A DNA stretch of 9,367 nt. Origin: an uncultured Bacilli bacterium. GTDB taxonomy: Bacteria > Bacillota_I > Bacilli_A > RF39 > UBA660. The stretch's first letter is position 1, and the number at the start of each line of letters is the position of its first letter. The notes under the pieces were generated by a model. The model did not search any database. It was not told the DNA's origin and was given only the letters and a program-made list of their open reading frames with translations. The stretch covers positions 1-9,367 of the forward strand of contig CANQKK010000025.1 in assembly GCA_947624475.1 (NCBI GenBank), in the 5' to 3' direction. Position numbers and translations under genes: made by a program. Positions 1 through 6,229 of the stretch are shown one piece after another.

Positions 1-28
1 AGTAACACTTAAAAGTTACTCTTTTTTT
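1..28. terminator. Hairpin terminator at the left edge
   Basis: AGTAAC (1-6) and GTTACT (15-20) form a 6-bp stem with an 8-nt loop, followed on the plus strand by C and seven T (22-28). In the plus direction it looks like an intrinsic terminator for a gene ending just outside the window. It touches the stop codon (27-29) of the minus-strand four-cysteine gene, so it may also end the prfA operon. The bases that would form the minus-strand U-tract lie before position 1 and cannot be seen. Confidence 0.55.
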
Positions 29-317
29 AATAAAGTCCTGGATTACATAAATAGACAATCAAAAGTATAATAAGTAAAATAACTCCAATAATCAAATAGA
101 AAGAGGCCGAATGAGCATCATTATCCCAATCCTTTCCCTCCTTATATATCTTATTATAGGTATCAATATCCCTAATATAACTCTTTTCAAATTTATCACA
201 TACATTCATCGAGCCATCAATATACTTTTTACTTTTCTTACAATAATATCTAGTTCCACTAACTGCTCCATCAACCTTTTTCTTCTCATCTAAATTTTTA
301 CAACCAGCACAAACCAC
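27..317 (-). CDS. Small four-cysteine protein with C-terminal membrane anchor, function unknown
   Basis: About 96 residues. The N-terminal part has a CxxC pair (CAGC) followed by two single cysteines (YYCKK and VCDKFE), a spacing that suggests a small metal-binding, zinc-ribbon-like fold. A charged stretch follows, then one hydrophobic segment in the last 25 residues (LIIGVILLIILLIVYL), so it is probably tail-anchored with the cysteine domain in the cytoplasm. The GTG at 317 is chosen because AGGTGA (328-323) lies 5 nt upstream. A GTG at 326 in the same frame overlaps the prmC stop as GTGA but has no SD of its own. It is the last gene of the prfA operon, directly against the terminator at the window edge. 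I recognise no named family; the metal-binding idea is inferred from cysteine spacing only. Confidence 0.7.
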   Translation of the reverse strand: MVCAGCKNLDEKKKVDGAVSGTRYYCKKSKKYIDGSMNVCDKFEKSYIRDIDTYNKIYKEGKDWDNDAHSASFYLIIGVILLIILLIVYLCNPGLY

Positions 318-322
318 TTCTC

Positions 323-913
323 TCACCTCATTATAAAGACAAATCTATCTCTTGCGCTGTAATCTCTCTCCACCATAACTTTAACATCTTTCATGTATTT
401 ATTAATAATATATACAATATCTTTAGCCTGATTAAAACCAATTTCAAAAGCCAAAATAAACTTATCATTCAAATACTTCTGACAATTTCTAATAATTTCT
501 TCATAAAAATATAATCCATTGTTATCCGCAAATAAAGCCATGTGTGGCTCATTATTATAGACGACATCCATAATTTAGCAATATATGGTGGATTACTGAT
601 AATTACATCATACTTTTTTTTTACATTACTAAATATATCACTCCAAAAGAAATTAACTTTTGTTTTATTTATATCATTATTTTTTTTAGCCACAATTAAG
701 GCTTTCTCAGATATATCTATACCATCGACAGAAGAATTAACCGCTTTAGCAAGTGAAATAGCAATACAACCGCTTCCCGTTCCAATATCTAAAATAGAAA
801 CCTTCCTATCAAAATTGTTTTCTATCAGTTTTATCGTCTTATCTACTAATAGTTCTATCTCAAACCTCGGTATCTGAAGATACATATTTCTTTAAATAAT
901 CCCTATCTTCCAC
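323..913 (-). pseudogene. prmC: Release-factor glutamine methyltransferase, broken (frameshifts and internal deletion)
   Basis: PrmC uses S-adenosylmethionine to methylate the glutamine of the GGQ motif in release factors RF1 and RF2. The remains lie in three pieces. (1) A GTG at 913, 7 nt after GGGTGA and 15 nt after the prfA stop, opens a frame giving VEDRDYLKKYVSS that stops at 860. (2) A second frame, open from about 891 to 469, carries IPRFEIELLV, the SAM-binding DIGTGSG and the catalytic SNPPYI. (3) The C-terminal piece, with NNEPHMAL and GLYFYEEI, is in a third frame ending at 323. About 40 residues that normally lie between the start and IPR are missing. Joining the second and third pieces needs a net loss of one base (modulo 3) near 571-576. 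The NPPY-to-EP spacing is also a few residues short of E. coli PrmC, so this may be a small deletion rather than one lost base. I see no canonical slippery heptamer at the junction. Assembly error is possible, but two independent lesions favour real decay. Confidence 0.8.
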
Positions 914-928
914 GAATTATTCACCCAA

Positions 929-1993
929 CTATTTTCCACTTTCCTCTAACTTTCTTTTCAAATCAGCATTGATAAGAGCCTCTATCAAGTCGTTCATATC
1001 ACCACTATCCATAACTCTATCCAAGTTCATAGAAGTGTATCCTATCCTATGGTCAGTTATTCTATTTTGTGGATAATTATAAGTTCTTATCTTTTCACTT
1101 CTGTCTCCTGTACCTATTTTAACTTTTCTTTCGGCAGCCTCTTTCTCTTCTTGCTCCCTAAGTTTTAAATCATATAGTCTCGTCTTCAACACCTTGAAAG
1201 CAAGTTCCTTATTTTTAATCTGACTTCTCTCCGTTTGTGAATAGACAATAATACCAGTAGGAATATGCGTTAAGCGAACAGCGCTATCAGTTGTATTAAC
1301 TCCCTGTCCTCCGCATCCACTACTTCTCGTAATATCGATTCTAACTTCAGACTCATCCAATTCAAAATCAAACTCCTCTGCCTCTGGCATAACGAGCACC
1401 GTAGCAGTACTAGTGTGTACTCTGCCCTGACTTTCAGTAGAAGGAACTCTCTGTACTCTATGAGCACCACTTTCATATTTTAGTTTAGAGTACACTCCTT
1501 CTCCCTTAACCATAAATTCTATTTGAGCATATCCCCCAGCAGCACCTTCGACAGCATTTAATACCTCTATCTTCCATCCTTCATTAGAAGCATATCTACT
1601 GTACATATCAAATAAATCACCGGCAAAAATATTAGCCTCATCTCCTCCAGCAGCACCTCTAATTTCGACAATTACATTCTTCTCATCATTAGGATCATGT
1701 GGTATTAAAAGTATTTCAAGTTCACTTTCGATATCATTCTTTTCTTCTTCCCCTTTTGCTAATTCTTCCTTAGCAAATTCGGCCATATCCTTATCATGGG
1801 CTAACTCTTTAGCCTCTTCGATATCCGACAAAACTTTCTTATATTTCTTATATACTTCGACAGTCTTCTCTAAATTAGTTCTCTCTTTAGATAGTTCAGT
1901 CATTTTTTTAATATCCGATATCACTTCCGGTTTAGCAAGTTCTTTTTCTATTTCATCATATCTTTTTTCTATTGCATTAAGTCTATCTATCAT
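929..1993 (-). CDS. prfA: Peptide chain release factor 1
   Basis: A 354-residue protein, full length for RF1, which recognises UAA and UAG in the ribosomal A site and triggers peptide release. An N-terminal coiled region is followed by GAAGGDEA (about 113-120), the PxT codon-recognition tripeptide (PST, 184-186, within HRVQRVPSTESQGRVHTS) and the GGQ catalytic loop (228-230, SSGCGGQGVNTTDSAVR). The PxT tripeptide marks RF1; RF2 has SPF there. The ATG at 1993 follows GAGGG by 7 nt, and a consensus promoter lies just upstream. It heads an operon with the prmC remnant and the four-cysteine gene. The GGQ context reads GCGGQG, whereas E. coli RF1 has GAGGQH. The enzyme that would methylate this glutamine is encoded next door and is broken. 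Confidence 0.98.
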   Translation of the reverse strand: MIDRLNAIEKRYDEIEKELAKPEVISDIKKMTELSKERTNLEKTVEVYKKYKKVLSDIEEAKELAHDKDMAEFAKEELAKGEEEKNDIESELEILLIPHDPNDEKNVIVEIRGAAGGDEANIFAGDLFDMYSRYASNEGWKIEVLNAVEGAAGGYAQIEFMVKGEGVYSKLKYESGAHRVQRVPSTESQGRVHTSTATVLVMPEAEEFDFELDESEVRIDITRSSGCGGQGVNTTDSAVRLTHIPTGIIVYSQTERSQIKNKELAFKVLKTRLYDLKLREQEEKEAAERKVKIGTGDRSEKIRTYNYPQNRITDHRIGYTSMNLDRVMDSGDMNDLIEALINADLKRKLEESGK

Positions 1994-2019
1994 CGATTAT
2001 CCCTCTTTCTCTACGATAT

Positions 2020-2058
2020 ATTATATCATTTACCAAAAAAAATGTAAATTATTCACCA
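2020..2058 (-). promoter_or_regulatory. Vegetative (sigma-A type) promoter of the prfA operon
   Basis: On the minus strand, TTTACA (2058-2053) and TATAAT (2025-2020) are separated by exactly 17 nt. The expected start is near 2013, about 20 nt before the prfA ATG. No hairpin terminator is visible between the alkD stop (2085) and this promoter, so some read-through from alkD is possible. Confidence 0.75.
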
Positions 2059-2084
2059 TTAAATTTATTTCTTTCTAATATTAT

Positions 2085-2795
2085 TCACTTTCTTTTTAAA
2101 TTACTTAGATAATCCTTATCACTTTTACCAACCCTGTAAGAATCCTTTATCTTCGAAATAGCCTTATTATGAGTAAAATCATCAAGTTTATTATTACTTA
2201 AATAATTCAAAGTAGCACTAGGAAATTTAATATAACAAATAGAGATAAGCCATGCTACTGCCATTTGAACGTAGTAAAAGGAAGTATTATAATTATCACA
2301 TAAATAAAAAATTCTCTCCAAATAATTTTCATCAATATAATACGATAACAAAAGAACAAAACAAAGTCTTCTAACCCACAAATTATCACTACTGATGTTA
2401 TCAATAATGTATCCTAAAAAATATTCTTTATTTTTCAGAACTATCTTATATCCCGAACAAAACAAATCACAACTAGCCCAATTATTAATTCTCTTCTTAT
2501 ATTTTTCTAAATAAGAAATAGATTCCTCCAAATCCTTAATATGACATATAATAAATCCATACAAAGTAATCTCTTCGTAATAATCTTCCTTCAAAACATC
2601 TAAAAATTCTCTATAATTACCTTCATAAATATCCTTAGATATCTTCTTAAGTATTGGCGTCCTAATCCCTATAATACTATTACCAATTCCCAAATTACCA
2701 TAAAATTTAGCATACTTGCTATCCCTAATTTCAAATAAATATTTAATAAATTTATCATAGTCATCCCTATCCCAACTACTGCGTACTAATTCCAT
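2085..2795 (-). CDS. AlkD-like DNA alkylation repair protein (HEAT-repeat glycosylase)
   Basis: A 236-residue, mostly helical protein of the AlkD/DNA alkylation repair enzyme family, whose characterised members excise positively charged alkylated purines such as 3- and 7-alkylpurines using HEAT-like repeats without flipping the base. Key AlkD residues of Bacillus cereus appear conserved: W106 and D110 (NNWASCD; W109/D113 in AlkD), R143 (SDNLWVRR; R148) and W182 (VAWLI; W187). The spacing is identical for the W-D pair and for R to W. GIRTP near residue 43 matches the family's N-terminal GxxTP signature. The ATG at 2795 is preferred because GGAG (2805-2802) sits 6 nt upstream; the longer reading begins at a TTG overlapping that site. 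It is transcribed alone, divergently from tyrS. The activity is inferred from motif conservation recalled from the family, not from an alignment run. Confidence 0.9.
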   Translation of the reverse strand: MELVRSSWDRDDYDKFIKYLFEIRDSKYAKFYGNLGIGNSIIGIRTPILKKISKDIYEGNYREFLDVLKEDYYEEITLYGFIICHIKDLEESISYLEKYKKRINNWASCDLFCSGYKIVLKNKEYFLGYIIDNISSDNLWVRRLCFVLLLSYYIDENYLERIFYLCDNYNTSFYYVQMAVAWLISICYIKFPSATLNYLSNNKLDDFTHNKAISKIKDSYRVGKSDKDYLSNLKRK

Positions 2796-2827
2796 AATCA
2801 TCTCCAATAAAACTATATTTATATTTT

Positions 2828-2856
2828 ATCATAAAAACGAACTATACAATTATCAA
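2828..2856 (-). promoter_or_regulatory. Promoter of the alkD-like gene
   Basis: On the minus strand, TTGATA (2856-2851) and TATGAT (2833-2828) are 17 nt apart, each close to the vegetative consensus. Initiation near 2821 gives a leader of about 26 nt to the ATG at 2795. I see no convincing repressor or damage-response operator over it. Confidence 0.6.
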
Positions 2857-2956
2857 TTTATTTTTACATATTATTAAAATAGATATCCTCATTTCTAAAA
2901 ATATCTTAGACCTCAAAAAGCCATAAAAATAGTACCTTTTTAATTAACAAAAACAA

Positions 2957-2985
2957 TTGACAACAAGCATAAAATATACTATAAT
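2957..2985 (+). promoter_or_regulatory. Consensus promoter of tyrS
   Basis: TTGACA (2957-2962) and TATAAT (2980-2985) both match the vegetative consensus perfectly with a 17-nt spacer. Initiation near 2992 places the start a few bases before the base of T-box stem I. So strong a promoter suits a gene controlled after initiation. The roughly 90 bases between this promoter and the alkD promoter (2857-2956) are very AT-rich and hold only short, weak inverted repeats. Confidence 0.85.
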
Positions 2986-2999
2986 CAAAATGAAATTTA

Positions 3000-3197
3000 T
3001 TAGATGACGACTAATACCAAGTAATTATTTTAATTTTCTTTATAGAGAGTCAGTGGCTGGTGTAAACTGACAAAATTAAAATAATGAATTACATATTACG
3101 AATCTAATCGGTCAATACCGTTATAAATAAGAGACAATATAACAAAGTATTGTAAATAAAGGTGGTACCACGGGAAATCTCGTCCTTTCTAGTACTA
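3000..3197 (+). ncRNA. Tyrosine T-box leader of tyrS
   Basis: A full T-box can be folded by eye. Stem I base: TTAGAT (3000-3005) with ATCTAA (3102-3107). Next helix: TAATA (3012-3016) with TATTA (3094-3098). The specifier loop has AGTA (3020-3023) on one side and GAATTACA (3086-3093) on the other, with the Tyr codon TAC at 3090-3092 as specifier. Above it is a 14-bp helix (3024-3037 with 3072-3085). The distal arm GTCAG/CTGAC (3049-3053/3067-3071) carries a GGTGTAA loop. A short hairpin CGGT/ACCG (3109-3120) and stem III ACAATA/TATTGT (3134-3153) follow. The T-box AAGGTGGTACCACG (3159-3172) has TGGT, matching discriminator A of tRNA-Tyr. Antiterminator helices are AAAGG/CCTTT (3158-3162/3184-3188) and ACGGGA/TCTCGT (3170-3175/3178-3183). 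Uncharged tRNA-Tyr should switch tyrS on. Confidence 0.96.
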
Positions 3198-3217
3198 TTT
3201 TTTTAATTTAAAGGAGG
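3183..3217 (+). promoter_or_regulatory. tyrS ribosome-binding site with complementary anti-SD strand from the T-box
   Basis: The tyrS SD AAAGGAGG (3210-3217) ends 7 nt before the ATG. Its AAAGGA (3210-3215) is the exact complement of TCCTTT (3183-3188), which is also the 3' strand of the antiterminator, so the two pairings exclude each other. The SD repeats the AAAGG of the antiterminator 5' strand (3158-3162). The layout is that of a switch in which tRNA binding frees the SD. A T-run (3198-3204) lies in the 21-nt loop between the strands, so a termination role is not excluded. Confidence 0.5.
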
Positions 3218-3224
3218 AATAAAT

Positions 3225-4442
3225 ATGAATTTATATGAAGACCTAATTTGGCGTGGCCTAATCAAAGATGTAGCAGGAGAAAACTTAAAAGAAATATTAA
3301 ACGGGAAACCCATAACTTTCTACTGGGGAACAGACCCAACAGCGGACAGTCTACATATCGGTCACTACTCTTCACTAGTAACCGCTAAAAGATTATCCAA
3401 ATATGGACATCACCCAATTTTATTATGTGGAGGAGCAACCGGAAGAATTGGGGATCCAAGACCTACAGCAGAAAGAGAAATTTTATCTTATGAAGTAATA
3501 GAAAAAAATATTGTAGGTATCAGAAGTCAAATAGACAGACTATTCGAACAAAAAGCCGAAATTGTTGACAATTATACTTGGACTAAAGATTATACTCTAT
3601 TAGAGTTCTTAAGAGATATTGGAAAATATATAAATGTCAATTATATGATAAATAAAGACATAATTTCCAGAAGACTAGAGACAGGAATAACTTTTGCCGA
3701 ATTTTCTTATACCCTACTCCAAGGATATGATTTTCTTCATCTCTATGAAGAAAAAAACTGCATTATGCAAGTTGAAGGATCAGACCAATGGGGAAACATA
3801 ACTACCGGTATTGAATTAATTAAGAAAAAATTAGGCAAAGAAGCATACGCCTTTACCATGCCTTTAATCCTAGACGAAAACGGAAACAAGTTTGGAAAAT
3901 CCGAAGGAAATGCCCTTTGGCTCGATAAAGAAAAAACTTCTCCATACGAAATATATCAGTATTTAATAAATACGAGTGATTCTAAAGTTTTAGAATACTT
4001 AAAAGTATTTACTTTCCTATCAAAAGAAGAAATTGAAAACGTTATGAGAGAGCACGAAAAGTCTCCCGAAAAAAGATTGGCTCAAAAATGCCTAGCCTAC
4101 GAATTAGTAAAAGATATTCACTCTAAGGAAGACGCTGAAACTGCTAAAAAAATATCCGAATCACTATTTAGTAATAACATTAAAAATCTGAGCGATGAAG
4201 AAATAAACCTCGCTTTCAAAGGTGTCGAAGCCTTTAATGTAAAAGAAGATATCATCCTAAATATCCTAGTAAATAATAAAATAGCATCTTCCCGAAGAGA
4301 AGCAAGAGAATTTCTAAATAGTAATGCCATCTCACTCGATGGAGAAATCATAAACGATGAAAATCATCTTATAACCAAAGAAAAGAAGAGCCATATTATA
4401 AGAAGAGGAAAGAAAAAATACTACTTAATAAAAATGAACTAG
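3225..4442 (+). CDS. tyrS: Tyrosyl-tRNA synthetase
   Basis: A 405-residue class I synthetase that activates tyrosine with ATP and charges tRNA-Tyr in the cytoplasm. The HIGH motif is intact (44-47, in DSLHIGHY). Tyrosine-site residues lie in YTLLQGYDF (162-170) and GSDQWGN (185-191), and the KMSKS-type loop is KFGKS (222-226). The C-terminus carries an S4-like RNA-binding domain (about 343-385, SSRREAREFLNSNAISLDG), as in the usual bacterial TyrS. The ATG at 3225 sits 7 nt after AAAGGAGG. Expression is governed by the T-box directly upstream, whose specifier TAC independently confirms the substrate. The gene is monocistronic and convergent with the 4449-4784 gene; its stop codon lies inside the shared terminator. 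Confidence 0.98.
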   Translation: MNLYEDLIWRGLIKDVAGENLKEILNGKPITFYWGTDPTADSLHIGHYSSLVTAKRLSKYGHHPILLCGGATGRIGDPRPTAEREILSYEVIEKNIVGIRSQIDRLFEQKAEIVDNYTWTKDYTLLEFLRDIGKYINVNYMINKDIISRRLETGITFAEFSYTLLQGYDFLHLYEEKNCIMQVEGSDQWGNITTGIELIKKKLGKEAYAFTMPLILDENGNKFGKSEGNALWLDKEKTSPYEIYQYLINTSDSKVLEYLKVFTFLSKEEIENVMREHEKSPEKRLAQKCLAYELVKDIHSKEDAETAKKISESLFSNNIKNLSDEEINLAFKGVEAFNVKEDIILNILVNNKIASSRREAREFLNSNAISLDGEIINDENHLITKEKKSHIIRRGKKKYYLIKMN

Positions 4443-4470
4443 AGCAAATTATGCTATAGTTCTTTCTTTT
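4437..4470. terminator. Shared terminator between tyrS and the convergent 4449-4784 gene
   Basis: AACTAGAGCA (4437-4446) and TGCTATAGTT (4452-4461) form a 10-bp stem with one mismatch and an AATTA loop. On the plus strand it is followed by CTTTCTTTT (4462-4470); on the minus strand by CATTTTTATT. It should work both ways. The stem contains the tyrS stop codon (4440-4442) and the last codons of the opposing gene. Confidence 0.8.
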
Positions 4471-4784
4471 ATTACTACATCAAATTTATTTACTAGATAT
4501 TCATTTACAAAATCATTAGAAAGTGATAACAAATAATCCCGAACAGTTACAGTTCTATTAATTAAAAAGTCATCATAGCCAATTAGTAAATGAACACCAT
4601 CTTGATCATAATAAACACATCTATCAAAATCTTCTAAATCATCACTAGGGTCTACTACGTCTATTTCATACTTATTCTCAAATTCTGATATCAAACTACA
4701 AATTTCAGAATAACCAATATCACTTTTAACAAGTAACACACTTGCTAAAAACGATAAAAATGTAACCTCCCCCGACGTGTCCAT
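4449..4784 (-). CDS. Small acidic protein, function unknown
   Basis: A 111-residue soluble protein rich in Asp and Glu (VVDPSDDLEDFD near 43-54), with a predicted mix of helices and strands and no signal peptide or convincing membrane helix. I recognise no domain. The ATG at 4784 is chosen because AGGTGAT, a perfect match to the 16S anti-SD, ends 7 nt upstream. A longer reading to 4877 would add a hydrophobic-looking leader, but it would run through the promoter and SD and is unlikely. It has its own promoter, is divergent from tilS and is convergent with tyrS, so the neighbours say nothing about its job. It is probably lineage-restricted; base use resembles that of its neighbours. Confidence 0.75.
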   Translation of the reverse strand: MDTSGEVTFLSFLASVLLVKSDIGYSEICSLISEFENKYEIDVVDPSDDLEDFDRCVYYDQDGVHLLIGYDDFLINRTVTVRDYLLSLSNDFVNEYLVNKFDVVIKERTIA

Positions 4785-4809
4785 ACAAAATATCACCTCG
4801 ATAATTAAT

Positions 4810-4815
4810 ATTATA
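4810..4815 (-). promoter_or_regulatory. Promoter -10 of the 4449-4784 gene
   Basis: TATAAT on the minus strand (4815-4810), about 26 nt before the ATG at 4784. The hexamer 17 nt upstream (TTCCTT) is a poor -35, so only the -10 is called. Confidence 0.4.
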
Positions 4816-4866
4816 CACAAAAATTTCAAAAAAGGAAGTACTAATTTACAAAAATTCAAAACCATC

Positions 4867-4895
4867 TTCAAAATCACTTAAATATTTGCTATAAT
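4867..4895 (+). promoter_or_regulatory. Extended -10 promoter of tilS-ftsH
   Basis: TTCAAA (4867-4872), a 17-nt spacer and TATAAT (4890-4895), with TG one base before the -10 giving the extended form TGCTATAAT. Initiation near 4902 leaves a leader of about 14 nt that begins right at the SD of tilS. This argues against the in-frame ATG at 4898, which would lie upstream of the transcript start. Confidence 0.7.
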
Positions 4896-4915
4896 ATATG
4901 CGAAAGGAAATACTT

Positions 4916-6229
4916 ATGAACAATATTTTAGATGACTTTATTTTTGAAAATTATGTCGTAGTGGGTGTATCTTCTGGTCCTGATTCAATGTGTCTTCTAC
5001 ATATACTTAAAGAAAAAACTGATAAAATTATCGTCTGTCACATTAATCACAATGTACGAAAAGAAAGTATTACCGAAGAAAACTACCTAAGAGATTACTG
5101 TCAAAAAAACAATCTAATTTTTGAATCTATGACAATTAAAGAGTACAAAGAAAACAACTTTGAAAATGAAGCGCGTAAAATAAGATACTCTTTCTACGAA
5201 AAAATACTAAATAAATATAACTCCAAATACCTCTTTTTAGCCCATCATGGAGACGATTTAATTGAAACAGTTTTAATGAAAATTATAAGAGGCTCAAATA
5301 TCGAAGGATATGCTGGTATCAAAGAAAAAAGCAAAGTAAAAGATTACGAAATAATAAGACCCCTTTTAAAATATACTAAAGAAGATATAATTAATTATAA
5401 CAATTCTCACAATATAACATACTTTATCGATAATTCTAACGAAGATTTATCATATACTAGAAACAGAATTAGAAATAAAGTTCTTCCACTTCTCAAAGAA
5501 GAAGACAAAAATATTCATAAGAAATTCTTTAAATATTCCAAAACTCTCGAAGAATACAATAACTACATAAAAAATATCGTCATAAGTAATATTGATAATG
5601 TATATAAAAATAATAGAATAAACTTAACAGAATTTAAAAAAATAGACAAATTTATTCAAAAAAATATGCTATATTATATTCTAATAGATGTATACGATAA
5701 TAAAAATGACATCATTAAAGAAAATCATATTCTTAATATTATAAATCTAATAGATAATTCAAAACCAAACCAAGAGATAAATATGCCTAACGGCATCATG
5801 ATTATCAAAGAATATAATTTTCTATATATTAAAAAGATACAAGAAAAAGATAAAGATTATAAAATAAAATTTGAAAATGTACTGAAAATAAACAACCTAG
5901 AATTCAAAAAAGTAACTAGTGAAGATAGTGACTCCAATGGCATCTGTAGATTAAACAGCAATAATATAAAATTTCCACTATATTTTAGAAATCGAAAAAA
6001 TGGTGATTACATAATATTAAAAAATAGTCATTTTCACAAAAAAATAAAAGAAATTTTTATCGAAAAAAAACTTCCTAAAAGCAAAAGAAAAAAATATCCA
6101 CTACTTGTCGATTCCGAAGATAATATAATTTGGATACCAAATATAAAAAAAAGTAAATTTTGCTTAAAAAAAGAAGAAAATTATGATATAATAATAAAGT
6201 GCAATGAAAGAGAGGAAAATTATGAATAA
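4916..6229 (+). CDS. tilS: tRNA(Ile)-lysidine synthetase
   Basis: A 437-residue PP-loop ATPase that converts C34 of tRNA-Ile(CAU) to lysidine, switching it from Met to Ile identity and AUG to AUA decoding. This is essential in an AT-rich genome that uses AUA often. The PP-loop is SSGPDS (19-24, VVVGVSSGPDSMCLL). Family motifs HINHNVRKE (42-50) and LAHHGDDLIET (108-118) follow. The C-terminal TilS domain spans about 353-437 (FRNRKNGDY, KKIKEIFIEKKLP, YPLLVD). The first Gly of the usual SGG is Ser, a tolerated change as far as I know. The ATG at 4916 follows AAAGGAAA at a proper distance. The middle of the gene is extremely AT- and Lys/Asn-rich. It overlaps ftsH by 8 nt. Confidence 0.96.
   Translation: MNNILDDFIFENYVVVGVSSGPDSMCLLHILKEKTDKIIVCHINHNVRKESITEENYLRDYCQKNNLIFESMTIKEYKENNFENEARKIRYSFYEKILNKYNSKYLFLAHHGDDLIETVLMKIIRGSNIEGYAGIKEKSKVKDYEIIRPLLKYTKEDIINYNNSHNITYFIDNSNEDLSYTRNRIRNKVLPLLKEEDKNIHKKFFKYSKTLEEYNNYIKNIVISNIDNVYKNNRINLTEFKKIDKFIQKNMLYYILIDVYDNKNDIIKENHILNIINLIDNSKPNQEINMPNGIMIIKEYNFLYIKKIQEKDKDYKIKFENVLKINNLEFKKVTSEDSDSNGICRLNSNNIKFPLYFRNRKNGDYIILKNSHFHKKIKEIFIEKKLPKSKRKKYPLLVDSEDNIIWIPNIKKSKFCLKKEENYDIIIKCNEREENYE

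Noticed and set aside
568..579. Programmed -1 frameshift joining the two prmC frames
   Set aside because: The sequence is not a slippery heptamer, and the separate N-terminal lesion would still leave the protein incomplete.
542..877. Open frame of 111 codons on the plus strand
   Set aside because: Antisense of the prmC remnant, whose motifs are clear on the other strand; no SD.
2881..2906. Inverted repeat AGATAT/ATATCT between the alkD and tyrS promoters, possible operator
   Set aside because: Arms of only 6 bp with a 14-nt spacer in very AT-rich DNA; expected by chance and not placed over either promoter.
2915..2941. AAAAAG/CTTTTT hairpin upstream of the tyrS promoter, possible terminator
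   Set aside because: A/T-only apart from one pair, with a 15-nt loop; no gene on the plus strand upstream needs it.
3097..3099. Second TAC in T-box stem I as the specifier
   Set aside because: It lies partly in the TAATA/TATTA helix rather than in the loop opposite AGTA; TAC at 3090-3092, followed by A, is in the expected place.
4785..4877. N-terminal extension of the 4449-4784 protein with a hydrophobic, signal-like segment
   Set aside because: It would be translated through the TATAAT and the AGGTGAT SD of the shorter form and has no SD of its own; it also approaches the tilS promoter.
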